From Roseomonas gilardii (GTDB taxonomy: Bacteria > Pseudomonadota > Alphaproteobacteria > Acetobacterales > Acetobacteraceae), in contig NZ_CP015583.1 of NCBI RefSeq assembly GCF_001941945.1, positions 237,001 through 301,000 of the forward strand: a stretch of 64,000 bases of DNA, given 5' to 3'. Under the pieces are notes generated by a model. It was not told the origin of the DNA and did not search any database. It was given only the letters and a program-made list of their open reading frames with translations. Positions 29,831 through 38,921 of the stretch are shown here, one piece after another (the first letter of the stretch is position 1; every line of letters starts with the position of its first letter). A program made the translations under genes and the position numbers.

Positions 29831-30679
29831 ATGGCCGAGGTCAGCCTGCCCGGGACCACAGCGCTGTCGCTGGACGGTCCCTCGGGTGCCTATCGCATCT
29901 TCCTGTCCGTCCCGGCGGCGCCCCCGCCGCCGGAAGGCTTTCCACTCCTGGTCCTGCTGGATGCCAATCTCTGCTTCGGCACCGTCTCGGACCTGCTGCG
30001 GCAGGGTGGCTTCCGCCCTGGCGTGTCGCGCCTCTGCCCGGCCATCGTCGCGGGCATCGCCTATCCCACCGACCAGCCGCTGGACCGGGTGCGGCGCAGC
30101 CTGGACTATACGCCCGGCCCCTCGGTGGAAGGCCCCGGGCGCGGCGCACCGACCGGCGGGCGGGACGCCTTCCTGGCCTTCCTGCTGGAGCGGGTGAAGC
30201 CGCTGGTCGCCGCGCGCCATCCGCTGGACCCGGCGCGGCAGGCGATCATCGGCCATTCCCTGGCGGGCTTCTTCGCGCTGGACGTGCTGGCGCAGGACCC
30301 GGCCAGCTTCTCCGGCTATCTCGCGATCAGCCCCTCGGTCTGGTGGGACAGGGCGCGGCTCATGGCCGGCCTGGAATCCCGGAAGGGCGACGGCCTGGCG
30401 CCCCGGGCCTGGATCGGCGTCGGGGAATGGGAGGAGGCGCTGGCCCCCTGGGAAAGCGCCCTGCCGGACCATGAGGCCACCGCCCGCCGCCGCGCCTCCC
30501 GCGCGATGGTGGGGAATGCGCGGGACATGGCGGAAACCATGGCCCGGCGCTTCGGCCCGGCCGCGCGGGTGGAGTTCGAGTGCCTGCCGCGCGAGACGCA
30601 TATCTCCGCCGTCCCGGTGGCGCTGAGCCATGGGCTGCGCTTCCTGCTGGGGCCGGAAGGCTTCGGCGGACCGGACTGA
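29831..30679 (+). CDS. Siderophore esterase-like alpha/beta hydrolase
   Basis: 282 residues. Esterase D/IroE-type hydrolase with nucleophile elbow IIGHSLAGFFA, a SPSVWWD stretch and the active-site histidine in ETHISAVP. Such enzymes cut the ester bonds of catecholate trilactones to release iron (Fes, IroE, BesA). No signal peptide is visible, so it should act in the cytoplasm on imported ferric siderophore. It lies 49 bases after dhbA and appears to be the last gene of the operon. ATG 29831 has GAGGAG twelve bases upstream, a somewhat long spacing. Confidence 0.85.
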   Translation: MAEVSLPGTTALSLDGPSGAYRIFLSVPAAPPPPEGFPLLVLLDANLCFGTVSDLLRQGGFRPGVSRLCPAIVAGIAYPTDQPLDRVRRSLDYTPGPSVEGPGRGAPTGGRDAFLAFLLERVKPLVAARHPLDPARQAIIGHSLAGFFALDVLAQDPASFSGYLAISPSVWWDRARLMAGLESRKGDGLAPRAWIGVGEWEEALAPWESALPDHEATARRRASRAMVGNARDMAETMARRFGPAARVEFECLPRETHISAVPVALSHGLRFLLGPEGFGGPD

Positions 30680-30775
30680 GGGTAGCCGTTCCCGCACCGG
30701 TGGCTGCCCCCGGGGAGTGCAGGGCCTTTCCCCCCCGGGGACGGCGCAACGTCGGACGGTGAGGCGCAACCGGCC

Positions 30776-31765
30776 TCAGAGCTGCGGCTCGATCTTCCGC
30801 TCGCGGATCACCTTGGCCCAGACAGCGGTTTCCGTGCGGATGCGGGTGGCGAAATCCGCCATGGATTCATCGGAAAGGCTGAGGCCCTGGGCGGCGAGCG
30901 CGGTGCTCGTCCGCGGCTCGTGCAGGATGCGCGCGACCGTGCCGTGGATCTCCTCCGCCAGGGCGGCCGGCACGGCGCGCGGGGCCAGAAGCCCGTACCA
31001 GGAGGTGATGTCGAAGCCCTCCACGCCCAACTCGCCCAGCGTCGGGATATCCGGCATCACCGGGGTGCGCTGCGCCGTGGTGAGGGCCAGGGCACGGAGC
31101 TGGCCGTCGCGCACCGCCTCCAGCACCGCCGGCAGGTTGGTGAAGAGAAGCTGCACCTGCCCCGACATCACATCCGTCGCCGCCTGGCTGGAGCCCTTGT
31201 AGGGCACGTGCAGCATGGGAATGCCGGTCCTCTGCGCCAGCAACTCGCCCGCCAGGTGAAGCTGGCTGCCGAAGCCCGGGCTGGCATAGGTCACGCCATC
31301 CTTCTGCGTCTTCGCATAGGTGAGCAGATCCTGGAGGTTGCGCACCGGCAGGCGCGGGTCGCAGACGATGACGTTCGGCGCCGTGGCCAGCAGGTTCAGC
31401 GGCAGGAAATCCCGCTCCACGTCGAAGGGCAGGTCGCGCATCAGCGTGGGGTTGATGGTCAGGTTGCCCGCCGGCACCAGCAGCAGCGTGTGCCCGTCGG
31501 GCGCCGCGCGGCGCACCGCGTCGATGCCGATATTGCCCTGCGCGCCCACGCGGTTGTCCACCACCGTGTTCTGGCCGCTGCCCGCCTGCAGCCCCTGCGC
31601 CACGACGCGCGCCAGCACGTCCACCGGGCCGCCGGGGGTGAAGGGCGCGACGATGGTGACCTGGCGCGTGGGCCAGGAGGCGGCGCGGGCCGGGCGCAGC
31701 CCCGTGGCAGCGAGGGCGGCGGTGGCGCCGAGCAATGCGCGGCGGCCTGGGACGCGGTGGAACAT
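30776..31765 (-). CDS. Bug-family tripartite tricarboxylate transporter substrate-binding protein
   Basis: 329 residues. The N-terminal signal has a twin arginine (GRRALLGATAAL) and an ARA-type cleavage site. The mature protein shows Bug/TctC hallmarks: VTIVAPFTPGGPVDVLARVV, the NRVGAQGNIGIDAVRRAAPDG loop and YASPGFGSQLHLAGELL. These periplasmic proteins bind carboxylates. No TctA/TctB membrane genes are near, as is usual for the many orphan Bug proteins of this group. An IclR gene lies upstream on the same strand and a bicupin gene diverges, suggesting a small aromatic or sugar-acid module. ATG 31765 is chosen to give a normal signal peptide. Confidence 0.92.
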   Translation of the reverse strand: MFHRVPGRRALLGATAALAATGLRPARAASWPTRQVTIVAPFTPGGPVDVLARVVAQGLQAGSGQNTVVDNRVGAQGNIGIDAVRRAAPDGHTLLLVPAGNLTINPTLMRDLPFDVERDFLPLNLLATAPNVIVCDPRLPVRNLQDLLTYAKTQKDGVTYASPGFGSQLHLAGELLAQRTGIPMLHVPYKGSSQAATDVMSGQVQLLFTNLPAVLEAVRDGQLRALALTTAQRTPVMPDIPTLGELGVEGFDITSWYGLLAPRAVPAALAEEIHGTVARILHEPRTSTALAAQGLSLSDESMADFATRIRTETAVWAKVIRERKIEPQL

Positions 31766-31937
31766 GGGAGACTCCCGTGCAGGATCGTTGTTGGGACGTG
31801 TGACCGGCGTTCCGGCCCGCTTGCCGCGGGGTTCCTTCTGGCCGGACCGGAAGCGGGGGTTAACGGCCCCGCCCCCGGCTTTCCGGGCCCTGGCCGACGA
31901 GCCCCGGCCGGGGCTCGTCGGGGATGGCGCGGCGGCG

Positions 31938-32798
31938 TCAGCCACCCGCCTTGCGGGGCCGGGGCGCGGCGTCCGTTGGCGCATGGCCCAGGGCCCGGGA
32001 AATGGCGGCGGCGCTGGCCGCGACCTCCTGCGCCAGGGGGCCGCGCAGCTCCGCCTCCGTCACCAGCAGCGCGACGGTGGAGATGTTGATCGCCGCCACC
32101 ACGCGGCCCGAGACGTCGCGGACCGGCGCCGCGATGCTCGTCACCCCGGCCTCGTAGCCCGCGACATTGGTGACGGTGCCGGAGGCGCGGTCGAGCCGTG
32201 CCTGCTTCAGCAGCGCGGGTGGGGTGGTCGGCGTGCGGCCGCTATAGGATTCCAGCCTGGCGTCGCGGTACAGCGCCTCGATCGCCGCATCCTCCAGCCC
32301 CGCCAGCAGCACCCGCCCCATGCCGGTGGCATGCGCCGGCAGGCGCGAGCCGACCTGCACCACCGAGGACACGGCGCGCCGCGTCGGCATCCGCATCAGA
32401 TAGACGACGTCGCGCCCCTCCAGCACGCCCAGATGGGCGGACCACTGCGTGCGGTCGCGCAGCGCCTCCAGATGCGGCGCGGCGACCTCCAGCAGATCGC
32501 GCGAGGCGATGTAGCCATAGCCCAGCCGCAGCACGGCCGGCCCCAGCGCGTAGGTGCGCGTCTGCGGGTCGTGCACCAGGAAGCCAAGCTGGTCGAGCGT
32601 ATAGACCAGCCGGTAGGCGGCGGAGCGGGTGATGCCCAGCGCCGCGCCGATCTCCACCAGCGTCATGCGGCGCCGTTCGGGCGTGAAGGCCTGCAGCGCC
32701 TGCAGCCCGCGCACCAGGCCGGGCACGAGATAGCGGTCATCCGCCTCTCCGCCCGCCGCCACCGGGGGCGCCTCCGCACAGGAAATTTGTTTACCCAT
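31938..32798 (-). CDS. IclR-family transcriptional regulator
   Basis: 286 residues. The N-terminal winged helix (MTLVEIGAALGITRSAAYRLVYTL) is followed by an IclR effector domain (GSRLPAHATGMGRVLLAG, then SIAAPVRDVSGRVVAAINIS). The start ATG 32798 is centred in an inverted repeat that may be its own operator; TTG 32819 is possible. It is divergent from the bicupin gene and upstream of the Bug gene, so it probably controls both. Effector unknown. Confidence 0.92.
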   Translation of the reverse strand: MGKQISCAEAPPVAAGGEADDRYLVPGLVRGLQALQAFTPERRRMTLVEIGAALGITRSAAYRLVYTLDQLGFLVHDPQTRTYALGPAVLRLGYGYIASRDLLEVAAPHLEALRDRTQWSAHLGVLEGRDVVYLMRMPTRRAVSSVVQVGSRLPAHATGMGRVLLAGLEDAAIEALYRDARLESYSGRTPTTPPALLKQARLDRASGTVTNVAGYEAGVTSIAAPVRDVSGRVVAAINISTVALLVTEAELRGPLAQEVAASAAAISRALGHAPTDAAPRPRKAGG

Positions 32799-32805
32799 AA
32801 AACAA
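32787..32805. promoter_or_regulatory. Candidate IclR operator over the regulator start codon
   Basis: TTGTTT and AAACAA half-sites separated by seven bases straddle the ATG of the IclR gene within the A/T-rich divergent region shared with the bicupin gene. The spacing and symmetry suit autoregulation, but binding is not shown. Confidence 0.45.
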
Positions 32806-32882
32806 TGTATAGCAGGCAAACAGAATCCTGACTACACCGGTTTCCGGACGGCACGGCCGCACCCGCAAGGAAGGAGTTCCGG

Positions 32883-33836
32883 ATGAACGTCATCGCCCCG
32901 CCCGCCGCGGTCTCGCTGGAAGCGGACCTGCAGCGCCATATCGGCCGCCACGCGCAGAAGGCCTTCGACTGGGACGCCTTCCCCTCCAACCGCGGCTTCC
33001 CGGAACTCTCCCGCGCGCAGATGCGCTATATCGGCGCCGGCGGCTCGCCCAAGGTCGGCGACACCTCCACCATGAAGGCCGACAACTTCACGCTGAGCCT
33101 GATCCACAAGGAGCCGGGCAAGTACGCGGCCTGCCACGCGCATGAGATCGAGGAGAGCTTCCTCATCATCGACGGCGTGCTGACCGTGGGCTGGGAGCAG
33201 GACGGGCAGGTGGTCGAGGTCAAGCTCGGCCCGAAGGACATGATCCTGAACGCCCGCGACGTGCCGCATGGCTTCCGCAACGAGGGCGTGAAGCCCGTGC
33301 TGATGAGCATCAGCGTGGATGTCGGCAAGCCGCAGCCGCCGCGCTATGTCTATCATCCCAAGGACACCGACGCCGCGCTCGCCCGCGCTTTCGGCGCCAA
33401 GCCGGGCCAGACGGAGATGCTGTCCACCGAGGGCACGCACCCGCTGCAGCAGCTCATGGCGCACCATGTCATCCGCTTCACCCAGCAGCCGGTGATCGCG
33501 GAGAAGGCCGGCTTCTTCCGCAAGATCTATGTCGGCGAGGGCGGCGTGCAGTCCACCACCGCGCGCAAGGAGATGCTGGGCATCCCCCGTGGCGTCGGCG
33601 TGAAGCCCTATGTGCGCGATGTCGAGGACGCCTATCTCGTGCTCGAAGGCTGCGTCACCGTTGGCTGGGTCGGCGATGACGGCAAGGTCGTGGAATCGAA
33701 GCTCGGCCCGCTCGACGTGGTGAAGACCCCCGCCGGCCGGCCGCACTACTTCCGCAACGACGACTTCAGCGACGCCACCGTCTTCCTGGTGGTGGGCGAT
33801 TCCGGCAAGGAAACCATCGCCTACGAAGCCGCCTGA
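32883..33836 (+). CDS. Bicupin protein with a degenerate second metal site
   Basis: 317 residues with two tandem cupin domains (about 55-155 and 195-305). The first has metal ligands HAHEIEESF and, later, the histidine of DVPHGFRN. In the second the HxH pair is replaced (KPYVRDVEDAYLVLEG) although PHYFRN remains, so only one metal site looks functional. Both halves share GWxxDGxVVExKLGP, showing internal duplication. The enzyme type (dioxygenase, isomerase or lyase) cannot be told. Divergent from the IclR and Bug genes and followed by a strong terminator, so it is a one-gene unit. ATG 32883 has AAGGAG upstream. Confidence 0.85.
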   Translation: MNVIAPPAAVSLEADLQRHIGRHAQKAFDWDAFPSNRGFPELSRAQMRYIGAGGSPKVGDTSTMKADNFTLSLIHKEPGKYAACHAHEIEESFLIIDGVLTVGWEQDGQVVEVKLGPKDMILNARDVPHGFRNEGVKPVLMSISVDVGKPQPPRYVYHPKDTDAALARAFGAKPGQTEMLSTEGTHPLQQLMAHHVIRFTQQPVIAEKAGFFRKIYVGEGGVQSTTARKEMLGIPRGVGVKPYVRDVEDAYLVLEGCVTVGWVGDDGKVVESKLGPLDVVKTPAGRPHYFRNDDFSDATVFLVVGDSGKETIAYEAA

Positions 33837-33856
33837 GCCACGCGGCACCGTTTCCG

Positions 33857-33894
33857 CCGGGAGGAGGCCACGGGCTTCCTCCCGGTTTTCGTTT
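33857..33894 (+). terminator. Rho-independent terminator after the bicupin gene
   Basis: The arms CCGGGAGGAGGCC and GGCTTCCTCCCGG pair at 12 of 13 positions around loop ACG, followed by TTTTCGTTT. It begins 20 bases after the stop codon. Confidence 0.85.
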
Positions 33895-34120
33895 GTGGGC
33901 CCCACGGGTGGCTGGTGCCGCCGGGGGAGCAAGAATGGCCCGGAGGAACCGCCCCGGCACTCGCGCCACAGGCGGTGGCATGCCCACTGCCCATCAGGGC
34001 GTGAAAAATCTAGCCTTCGAATGTGAAATTTTGTGCTTTTCTCGCTTAACAGCGTTGGAAACGGGTCTATAACCGCCACCACGCGCAAGCGAGCGAACAG
34101 AAATTCACATCGGAGGACCG

Positions 34121-35038
34121 ATGAGCAGCGACAACCGGTATCGGGTCTGTGTGGTCGGCCTCGGCTCCATGGGCATGGGCGCGGCGCGCTCCTGCCTCGC
34201 CGCAGGGCTGGCGACCTATGGCGCGGATCTGAACCCGGCGGCCTGCCAGGCGCTGACCGAGGCCGGTGCCGTGGCGGCGGGGCCGGATGCCGCCGCCTTC
34301 GCCGGGGAGCTGGATGCCGTGCTGCTGCTGGTGGTGAACGCCGCGCAGTGCCGCGCCGTGCTGCTGGGCGAGAACGGGCTGGCGCGGAAGCTGCGCCCCG
34401 GCACCGGCGTCATGGTCTCCGCCACCATCTCCGCCGCCGATTCCCGTGCCCTGGCCACGGAGCTGGAGGCGATGGGCCTGCTGATGCTGGACGCGCCGGT
34501 CTCCGGCGGCGCCGCCAAGGCCGCGGCGGGGCAGATGACGGTGATGGCCTCCGGGCCGAAGCAGGCCTTCGACCGGCTGCGCCCCGTGCTCGATGCGGTG
34601 GCGGGCAAGGTCTATGAGATCGGCGACGAGATCGGCCTGGGCGCCACGGTGAAGATCATCCACCAGCTCCTCGCCGGCGTGCATATCGCGGCGGGGGCCG
34701 AGGCGATGGCGCTGGCGGCCAAGGCGGGCATCCCCCTCGGCACGATGTACGAGGTGGTGACCAACGCCGCCGGCAACAGCTGGATGTTCGAGAACCGGAT
34801 GAAGCATGTGGTCGATGGCGACTACACGCCGCATTCCGCCGTGGACATCTTCGTGAAGGACCTGCGGCTGGTGACGGAAACGGCGCTGTCGCTGGGCTTC
34901 CCGCTGCCGCTGGCCAGCACCGCCTACACAATGTTCGCCAATGCCAGCAACGCGGGCCATGGCCGCGAGGACGACGCGGCGGTGATCAAGACCTTCGCCG
35001 GCATCGAGCTGCCGGGCGTGGCGGGGAAGACCAAGTGA
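34121..35038 (+). CDS. ltnD: L-threonate dehydrogenase-like NAD-dependent enzyme
   Basis: 305 residues of the 3-hydroxyisobutyrate dehydrogenase superfamily. Rossmann motif VVGLGSMGMGAARSCL, substrate loop DAPVSGGAAKAAAGQMTVMASG, and the catalytic lysine region GLGATVKIIHQLLAGVHIA. In a locus with the kinase, isomerase and decarboxylase of tetronate catabolism it is the LtnD enzyme that oxidises L-threonate to 2-oxo-tetronate. First gene of a seven-gene operon; a GGAGG site precedes ATG 34121 and a more A/T-rich promoter region spans about 34,000-34,100. Overlaps otnK by TGATG. Confidence 0.9.
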   Translation: MSSDNRYRVCVVGLGSMGMGAARSCLAAGLATYGADLNPAACQALTEAGAVAAGPDAAAFAGELDAVLLLVVNAAQCRAVLLGENGLARKLRPGTGVMVSATISAADSRALATELEAMGLLMLDAPVSGGAAKAAAGQMTVMASGPKQAFDRLRPVLDAVAGKVYEIGDEIGLGATVKIIHQLLAGVHIAAGAEAMALAAKAGIPLGTMYEVVTNAAGNSWMFENRMKHVVDGDYTPHSAVDIFVKDLRLVTETALSLGFPLPLASTAYTMFANASNAGHGREDDAAVIKTFAGIELPGVAGKTK

Positions 35039-36303
35039 TGCGCTCCATGCGTCTGGGCGTGATCGCCGACGACTTCACCGGCGCGACCGACATCGCCGGC
35101 TTCCTGGTGGCCAACGGGCTCCGCACCGTGCAGCTCAACGGCGTGCCGCCGGAGGATCTTGCGGTCGAGGCCGATGCCGTGGTCATCAGCCTGAAGACCC
35201 GCTCCTGCCCGGTGGAGGAGGCGGTGTCGCAGAGCCTCGCCTCGCTGAAGTGGTTGCAGGCGCGCGGCTGCCCGCAGTTCTTCTTCAAGTACTGCTCCAC
35301 CTTCGATAGCACGCCCAAGGGCAATATCGGCCCGGTGACGGATGCGCTGCTCGATGCGCTGGGGGAGGATTTCACGGTGATCTGCCCGGTCCTGCCGGTG
35401 AACGGGCGCACCATCTACAACGGCTATCTCTTCGTGAACGGCGTGCCGCTGGAGGAATCCGGCATGCGGCACCATCCGGTCACGCCGATGACCGACAGCA
35501 ACCTGATGCGGCTGATGGACGCGCAGTCGCGCGGCAAGACCGGCAACGTGCCCAGTTCCGTCATGGACCAGGGGGCCGATGCCGTGCGCGCGGCGCTGGC
35601 CGCGCTGCGGGCCAAGGGCTTCCGCTACGCCGTGCTGGACGCGCTGAGCGACGCGCATCTGGTGGTGATGGGCCAGGCCGTGGCGGAGATGAAGCTGGTC
35701 ACCGGCGGCTCCGGCCTCGCCGACGGCATGGCGCGGGCCTGGAAGACGGAAGGCGACGCCGCCAGCGCCGCCGCCGAGGGCCGCCCAGCCAGGGGCCGCG
35801 CCATCGTGCTCTCCGGCTCCTGCTCGCAGATGACCAATGCCCAGGTGGCCGCCTATCGCGCCGCCGCGCCGTCGCTCTTCGTCGAGGTGGAGCGCAGCCT
35901 GGGCGATGCCGCGGCCTATGCGCAGGAGCTGGCGGACTGGGTGCTGGCGCAGCCGGGGGGCGAGTGGGCCCCGCTGGTCTATGCCACCACCGAGCCGGCG
36001 CGGCTGAAGGAGATCCAGGCCCGCTTCGGCGCCGCCGAGGCGAGCGAGGCGGTGGAGCGCGTCTTCGGCGCCCTGGCGCAGAAGCTGGAGGCGGCGGGCT
36101 TCGACCAGTTCATCGTCGCGGGCGGCGAGACCTCGGGCATCGTCACCCAGTCGCTGGGCATCGGCGGCTTCCATATCGGCCCGCAGATCGCGCCGGGCGT
36201 GCCCTGGGTGAAGGCGGTGGAGAAGCCGCTGTCCCTGGCGCTGAAGTCGGGGAATTTCGGAGGCGAGCGCTTCTTCTTCGAAGCACAGGACCTGGCGGCC
36301 TGA
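35038..36303 (+). CDS. otnK: 3-oxo-tetronate kinase (DUF1537 family)
   Basis: 421 residues. The N-terminal domain opens with GVIADDFTGATDIAGFL, the four-carbon acid sugar kinase signature, followed by FFKYCSTFDSTPKGNIG. The C-terminal nucleotide-binding domain has VLSGSCSQMTNAQV and VAGGETSGIVTQSLGI. OtnK phosphorylates 3-oxo-tetronate at O4. Start ATG 35038 overlaps the ltnD stop; GTG 35035 is an alternative. It is flanked by dehydrogenase and isomerase genes of the same pathway. Confidence 0.93.
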   Translation: MRSMRLGVIADDFTGATDIAGFLVANGLRTVQLNGVPPEDLAVEADAVVISLKTRSCPVEEAVSQSLASLKWLQARGCPQFFFKYCSTFDSTPKGNIGPVTDALLDALGEDFTVICPVLPVNGRTIYNGYLFVNGVPLEESGMRHHPVTPMTDSNLMRLMDAQSRGKTGNVPSSVMDQGADAVRAALAALRAKGFRYAVLDALSDAHLVVMGQAVAEMKLVTGGSGLADGMARAWKTEGDAASAAAEGRPARGRAIVLSGSCSQMTNAQVAAYRAAAPSLFVEVERSLGDAAAYAQELADWVLAQPGGEWAPLVYATTEPARLKEIQARFGAAEASEAVERVFGALAQKLEAAGFDQFIVAGGETSGIVTQSLGIGGFHIGPQIAPGVPWVKAVEKPLSLALKSGNFGGERFFFEAQDLAA

Positions 36304-36341
36304 GGGCCAGGGCGAGGAGCCAGGGTAAGGAGACGGACGAC

Positions 36342-37136
36342 ATGCCGCGTTTTGCTGCCAATCTCTCGATGATGTTCACCGAGCTTCCCTTCCTCGACCG
36401 CTTCGCCGCGGCTGCCGAGGCGGGATTCCAGGCGGTGGAGTTCCTCTTCCCCTACGAGCACCCGCCGGAGGTTGTGGCGGAGAAGCTGAAGGCCGCCGGG
36501 CTGACCCAGGCGCTGTTCAACATGCCGCCGGGCGACTGGGCGAATGGCGAGCGCGGCATGGCCGCCATCCCGGGGCGCGAGCAGGAATTCCGCGACAGCG
36601 TCGCCATCGCGCTGCGCTATGCCAAGGCGCTGGGCTGCCGGACGCTGCACGGCATGTCCGGCATCACCGCAGGCATGGACCGTATGGCCTGCGAGAATGC
36701 CTTCGTCGAGAACTTCCGCTACGCCGCCGACATGCTGGCGCCGGAAGGGATCACCCTGCTGGTCGAGCCGATCAACAGCCGCAACATGCCCGGCTACTTC
36801 ATCGCGCATCAGCTGGAGGCGGTGGCGCTGGTGGAGCGCGTCGGGCGGCCGAACGTCTCCGTGCAGTTCGACCTGTACCATGCGCAGATCATGGACGGCG
36901 ACCTGACGAAGCTGATCGAGAAGATGGACGGCAAGTTCGCCCATGTGCAGATCGCCTCGGTGCCCGAGCGGCACGAGCCGGACGAGGGCGAGCTGAACTA
37001 CCCGCACCTCTTCGCCGTGCTGGACCGCGTCGGCTACCAGGGCTGGGTGGGCTGCGAGTACAACCCGCGCGGCGAGACCACCGCCGGGCTGGGCTGGTTC
37101 GCCCCCTACAAGACGCCCGCCTCCGGGGCGCGCTGA
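36342..37136 (+). CDS. otnI: 2-oxo-tetronate isomerase (hydroxypyruvate isomerase family)
   Basis: 264 residues, TIM-barrel protein of the Hyi/OtnI family. It opens with the family start MPRFAANLSMMFTELPF and has metal and active-site stretches LVEPINSRNMPGYF, FDLYHAQIMDGDL, HVQIASVPERHEPDEGEL and GCEYNPRGET. In this pathway it interconverts 2-oxo- and 3-oxo-tetronate, so that the LtnD product can enter OtnK. An AAGGAG site lies upstream and the gap from otnK is 38 bases. Confidence 0.92.
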   Translation: MPRFAANLSMMFTELPFLDRFAAAAEAGFQAVEFLFPYEHPPEVVAEKLKAAGLTQALFNMPPGDWANGERGMAAIPGREQEFRDSVAIALRYAKALGCRTLHGMSGITAGMDRMACENAFVENFRYAADMLAPEGITLLVEPINSRNMPGYFIAHQLEAVALVERVGRPNVSVQFDLYHAQIMDGDLTKLIEKMDGKFAHVQIASVPERHEPDEGELNYPHLFAVLDRVGYQGWVGCEYNPRGETTAGLGWFAPYKTPASGAR

Positions 37137-37143
37137 GGCCGGC

Positions 37144-37920
37144 ATGATCCCCGCCGAGCGTCAGAAGCTGATCCTCGCCCGCCTCGCCGAGCGTGGCGTG
37201 CTGAGCATCAGCGAGCTGACCGAGCTGCTGGACGTCTCGCACATGACCGTGCGGCGCGACATCCAGCAGCTGGAGCGGGAAGGCCAGGTGATGTCGGTGG
37301 CGGGCGGTATCCGCCTGCCGGAACGCATCTCCTTCGAGCCGTCGCATGTCAGCAAGGCGGTGATGGCCCATGCCGCCAAGGTGGCCATCGGCCGCATGGC
37401 GCTGGACTTCGTCCCGCGCGGCGGCATCCTCTACCTCGATGCCGGTACCACGACGCTGGAGATCGCCCGCGGCCTCGCCGGGCGCAGCGACATCGCCGTG
37501 GTGACCAACGACTTCGTCATCGCCGCCTTCCTGATGCGGGAGGCGGATTGCCGCCTCTACCACACCGGCGGGCAGGTGGAGCGCGAGAACCAGTCCTGTG
37601 TCGGCGACCCCGCCGCGGAGGCGATCCGCCGCTTCAACTTCGACCTCGCCTTCATCTCGACCTCCTCCTTCGGCCTGCGCGGCGTTTCCACGCCGTCGGA
37701 GAACAAGGTGGCGGTCAAGCGGGCGGTGGCGCAGAGCGCCTCCCGCAGCATCCTGGTGACGGACAGCAGCAAGTACGGGCGCATCGGCACCTTCAACGCC
37801 CTGCCCCTTGAGGCGCTGTCCGCCATCGTCACCGATTCCAACCTGCCCGAGGATGTGCGCGACGCGATCATCCGCCGGGGCCTCGCCCTGCACATCGCCG
37901 TGCCGGGGACGGAGGGATAG
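37144..37920 (+). CDS. DeoR-family transcriptional regulator
   Basis: 258 residues. N-terminal winged helix (LSISELTELLDVSHMTVRRDIQQLEREG) followed by a DeoRC sugar-phosphate sensing domain (LDAGTTTLEIARGL, VVTNDFVIAAFLM, and a DSSKYGRIG effector-site segment). It sits inside the tetronate operon, seven bases after otnI and four before denD, so it is probably the local repressor responding to a phosphorylated four-carbon acid. Confidence 0.94.
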   Translation: MIPAERQKLILARLAERGVLSISELTELLDVSHMTVRRDIQQLEREGQVMSVAGGIRLPERISFEPSHVSKAVMAHAAKVAIGRMALDFVPRGGILYLDAGTTTLEIARGLAGRSDIAVVTNDFVIAAFLMREADCRLYHTGGQVERENQSCVGDPAAEAIRRFNFDLAFISTSSFGLRGVSTPSENKVAVKRAVAQSASRSILVTDSSKYGRIGTFNALPLEALSAIVTDSNLPEDVRDAIIRRGLALHIAVPGTEG

Positions 37921-37924
37921 GAGC

Positions 37925-38890
37925 ATGTCCATGCAGATCATCGTCACCGGCGGCGCCGGCTTCCTCGGCAGCCGCGTGATCCGCGCCCTCCTGGCCGGCG
38001 CCGGGAAGAAGGAAGGCCTGCCCGGTTTCGACCGCATCGTCTCGGTCGATCTCGCCCCCTGCCCGGTGGACGATGCGCGCGTCTCCTCCGTCACCGGCGA
38101 CATCGCCGACCCGGGTTTCGTGCGCGGGCTGGTCACGGCGGAGACGGTCGGCATCTACCACCTCGCGGCGGTGCTGAGCGGCCAGTCGGAGCAGGATTTC
38201 GACCTCAGCATGCGGGTGAACGTGGATGGCACCCGCGCCCTGCTGGAGGCCGCCCGCGCCACCGGCCAGACGCCGCGCTTCGTCTTCGCCAGCTCGCTCG
38301 CCGTCTTCGGCGGGGAGATGCCGGCGGTGGTGCCGGAGGTCATGGCGACCATGCCCGCCTCCTCCTACGGCGCGCAGAAGGCGATCGGCGAGATCCTGGT
38401 CAACGACTATTCCCGCAAGGGCTTCGTCGATGGCCGCGTCTGCCGCCTGCCGACCATCGTGGTGCGGCCGGGCAAGCCGAACTCCGCCGCCTCCTCCTTC
38501 GCCAGCGGCATCATCCGCGAGCCCCTGGCCGGCATCGCCTCCAACTGCCCGGTGCCTCTGGAGACGAAGATGTGGCTTTCCTCCCCGGATGTGGTGGTGA
38601 GCAACCTCGTCCATGCCCTGGCCGTGCCGGGCGAGCGCATCGGCGGCTGGCGGGTGCTGAACCTGCCCGGCATCTGCGTCACCGTCGGCCAGATGCTGGA
38701 AAGCCTGGAGCGCGTCGGCGGCCCCGCCCCGCGCGCCCTGGTGACCGAGGAGCCGGAGCAGCGCGTGATCGACATCGTGTGCTCCTGGCCCGGCGATTTC
38801 GAGGTGAGCCGCCCGCTCGCCCTCGGCTTCACCCGCGACGGCGATTTCGACGCCGTGGTGCAACAATACAAGGACGAATTCGTCCGCTGA
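37925..38890 (+). CDS. denD: D-erythronate dehydrogenase (extended SDR)
   Basis: 321 residues. NAD-binding IIVTGGAGFLGSRVIRALL, active-site FVFASSLAVFGG and the catalytic YxxxK in SSYGAQKAIGEILVNDYS, followed by CRLPTIVVRPGKPN. This pattern with a large insert belongs to the DenD group that oxidises D-erythronate to 3-oxo-tetronate, the OtnK substrate. The operon therefore has two entry enzymes, one for L-threonate and one for D-erythronate. A second in-frame ATG lies two codons later. Confidence 0.9.
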   Translation: MSMQIIVTGGAGFLGSRVIRALLAGAGKKEGLPGFDRIVSVDLAPCPVDDARVSSVTGDIADPGFVRGLVTAETVGIYHLAAVLSGQSEQDFDLSMRVNVDGTRALLEAARATGQTPRFVFASSLAVFGGEMPAVVPEVMATMPASSYGAQKAIGEILVNDYSRKGFVDGRVCRLPTIVVRPGKPNSAASSFASGIIREPLAGIASNCPVPLETKMWLSSPDVVVSNLVHALAVPGERIGGWRVLNLPGICVTVGQMLESLERVGGPAPRALVTEEPEQRVIDIVCSWPGDFEVSRPLALGFTRDGDFDAVVQQYKDEFVR

Positions 38891-38921
38891 CCTCCGACCT
38901 CTGCTGCAGGGACATGCGAAC

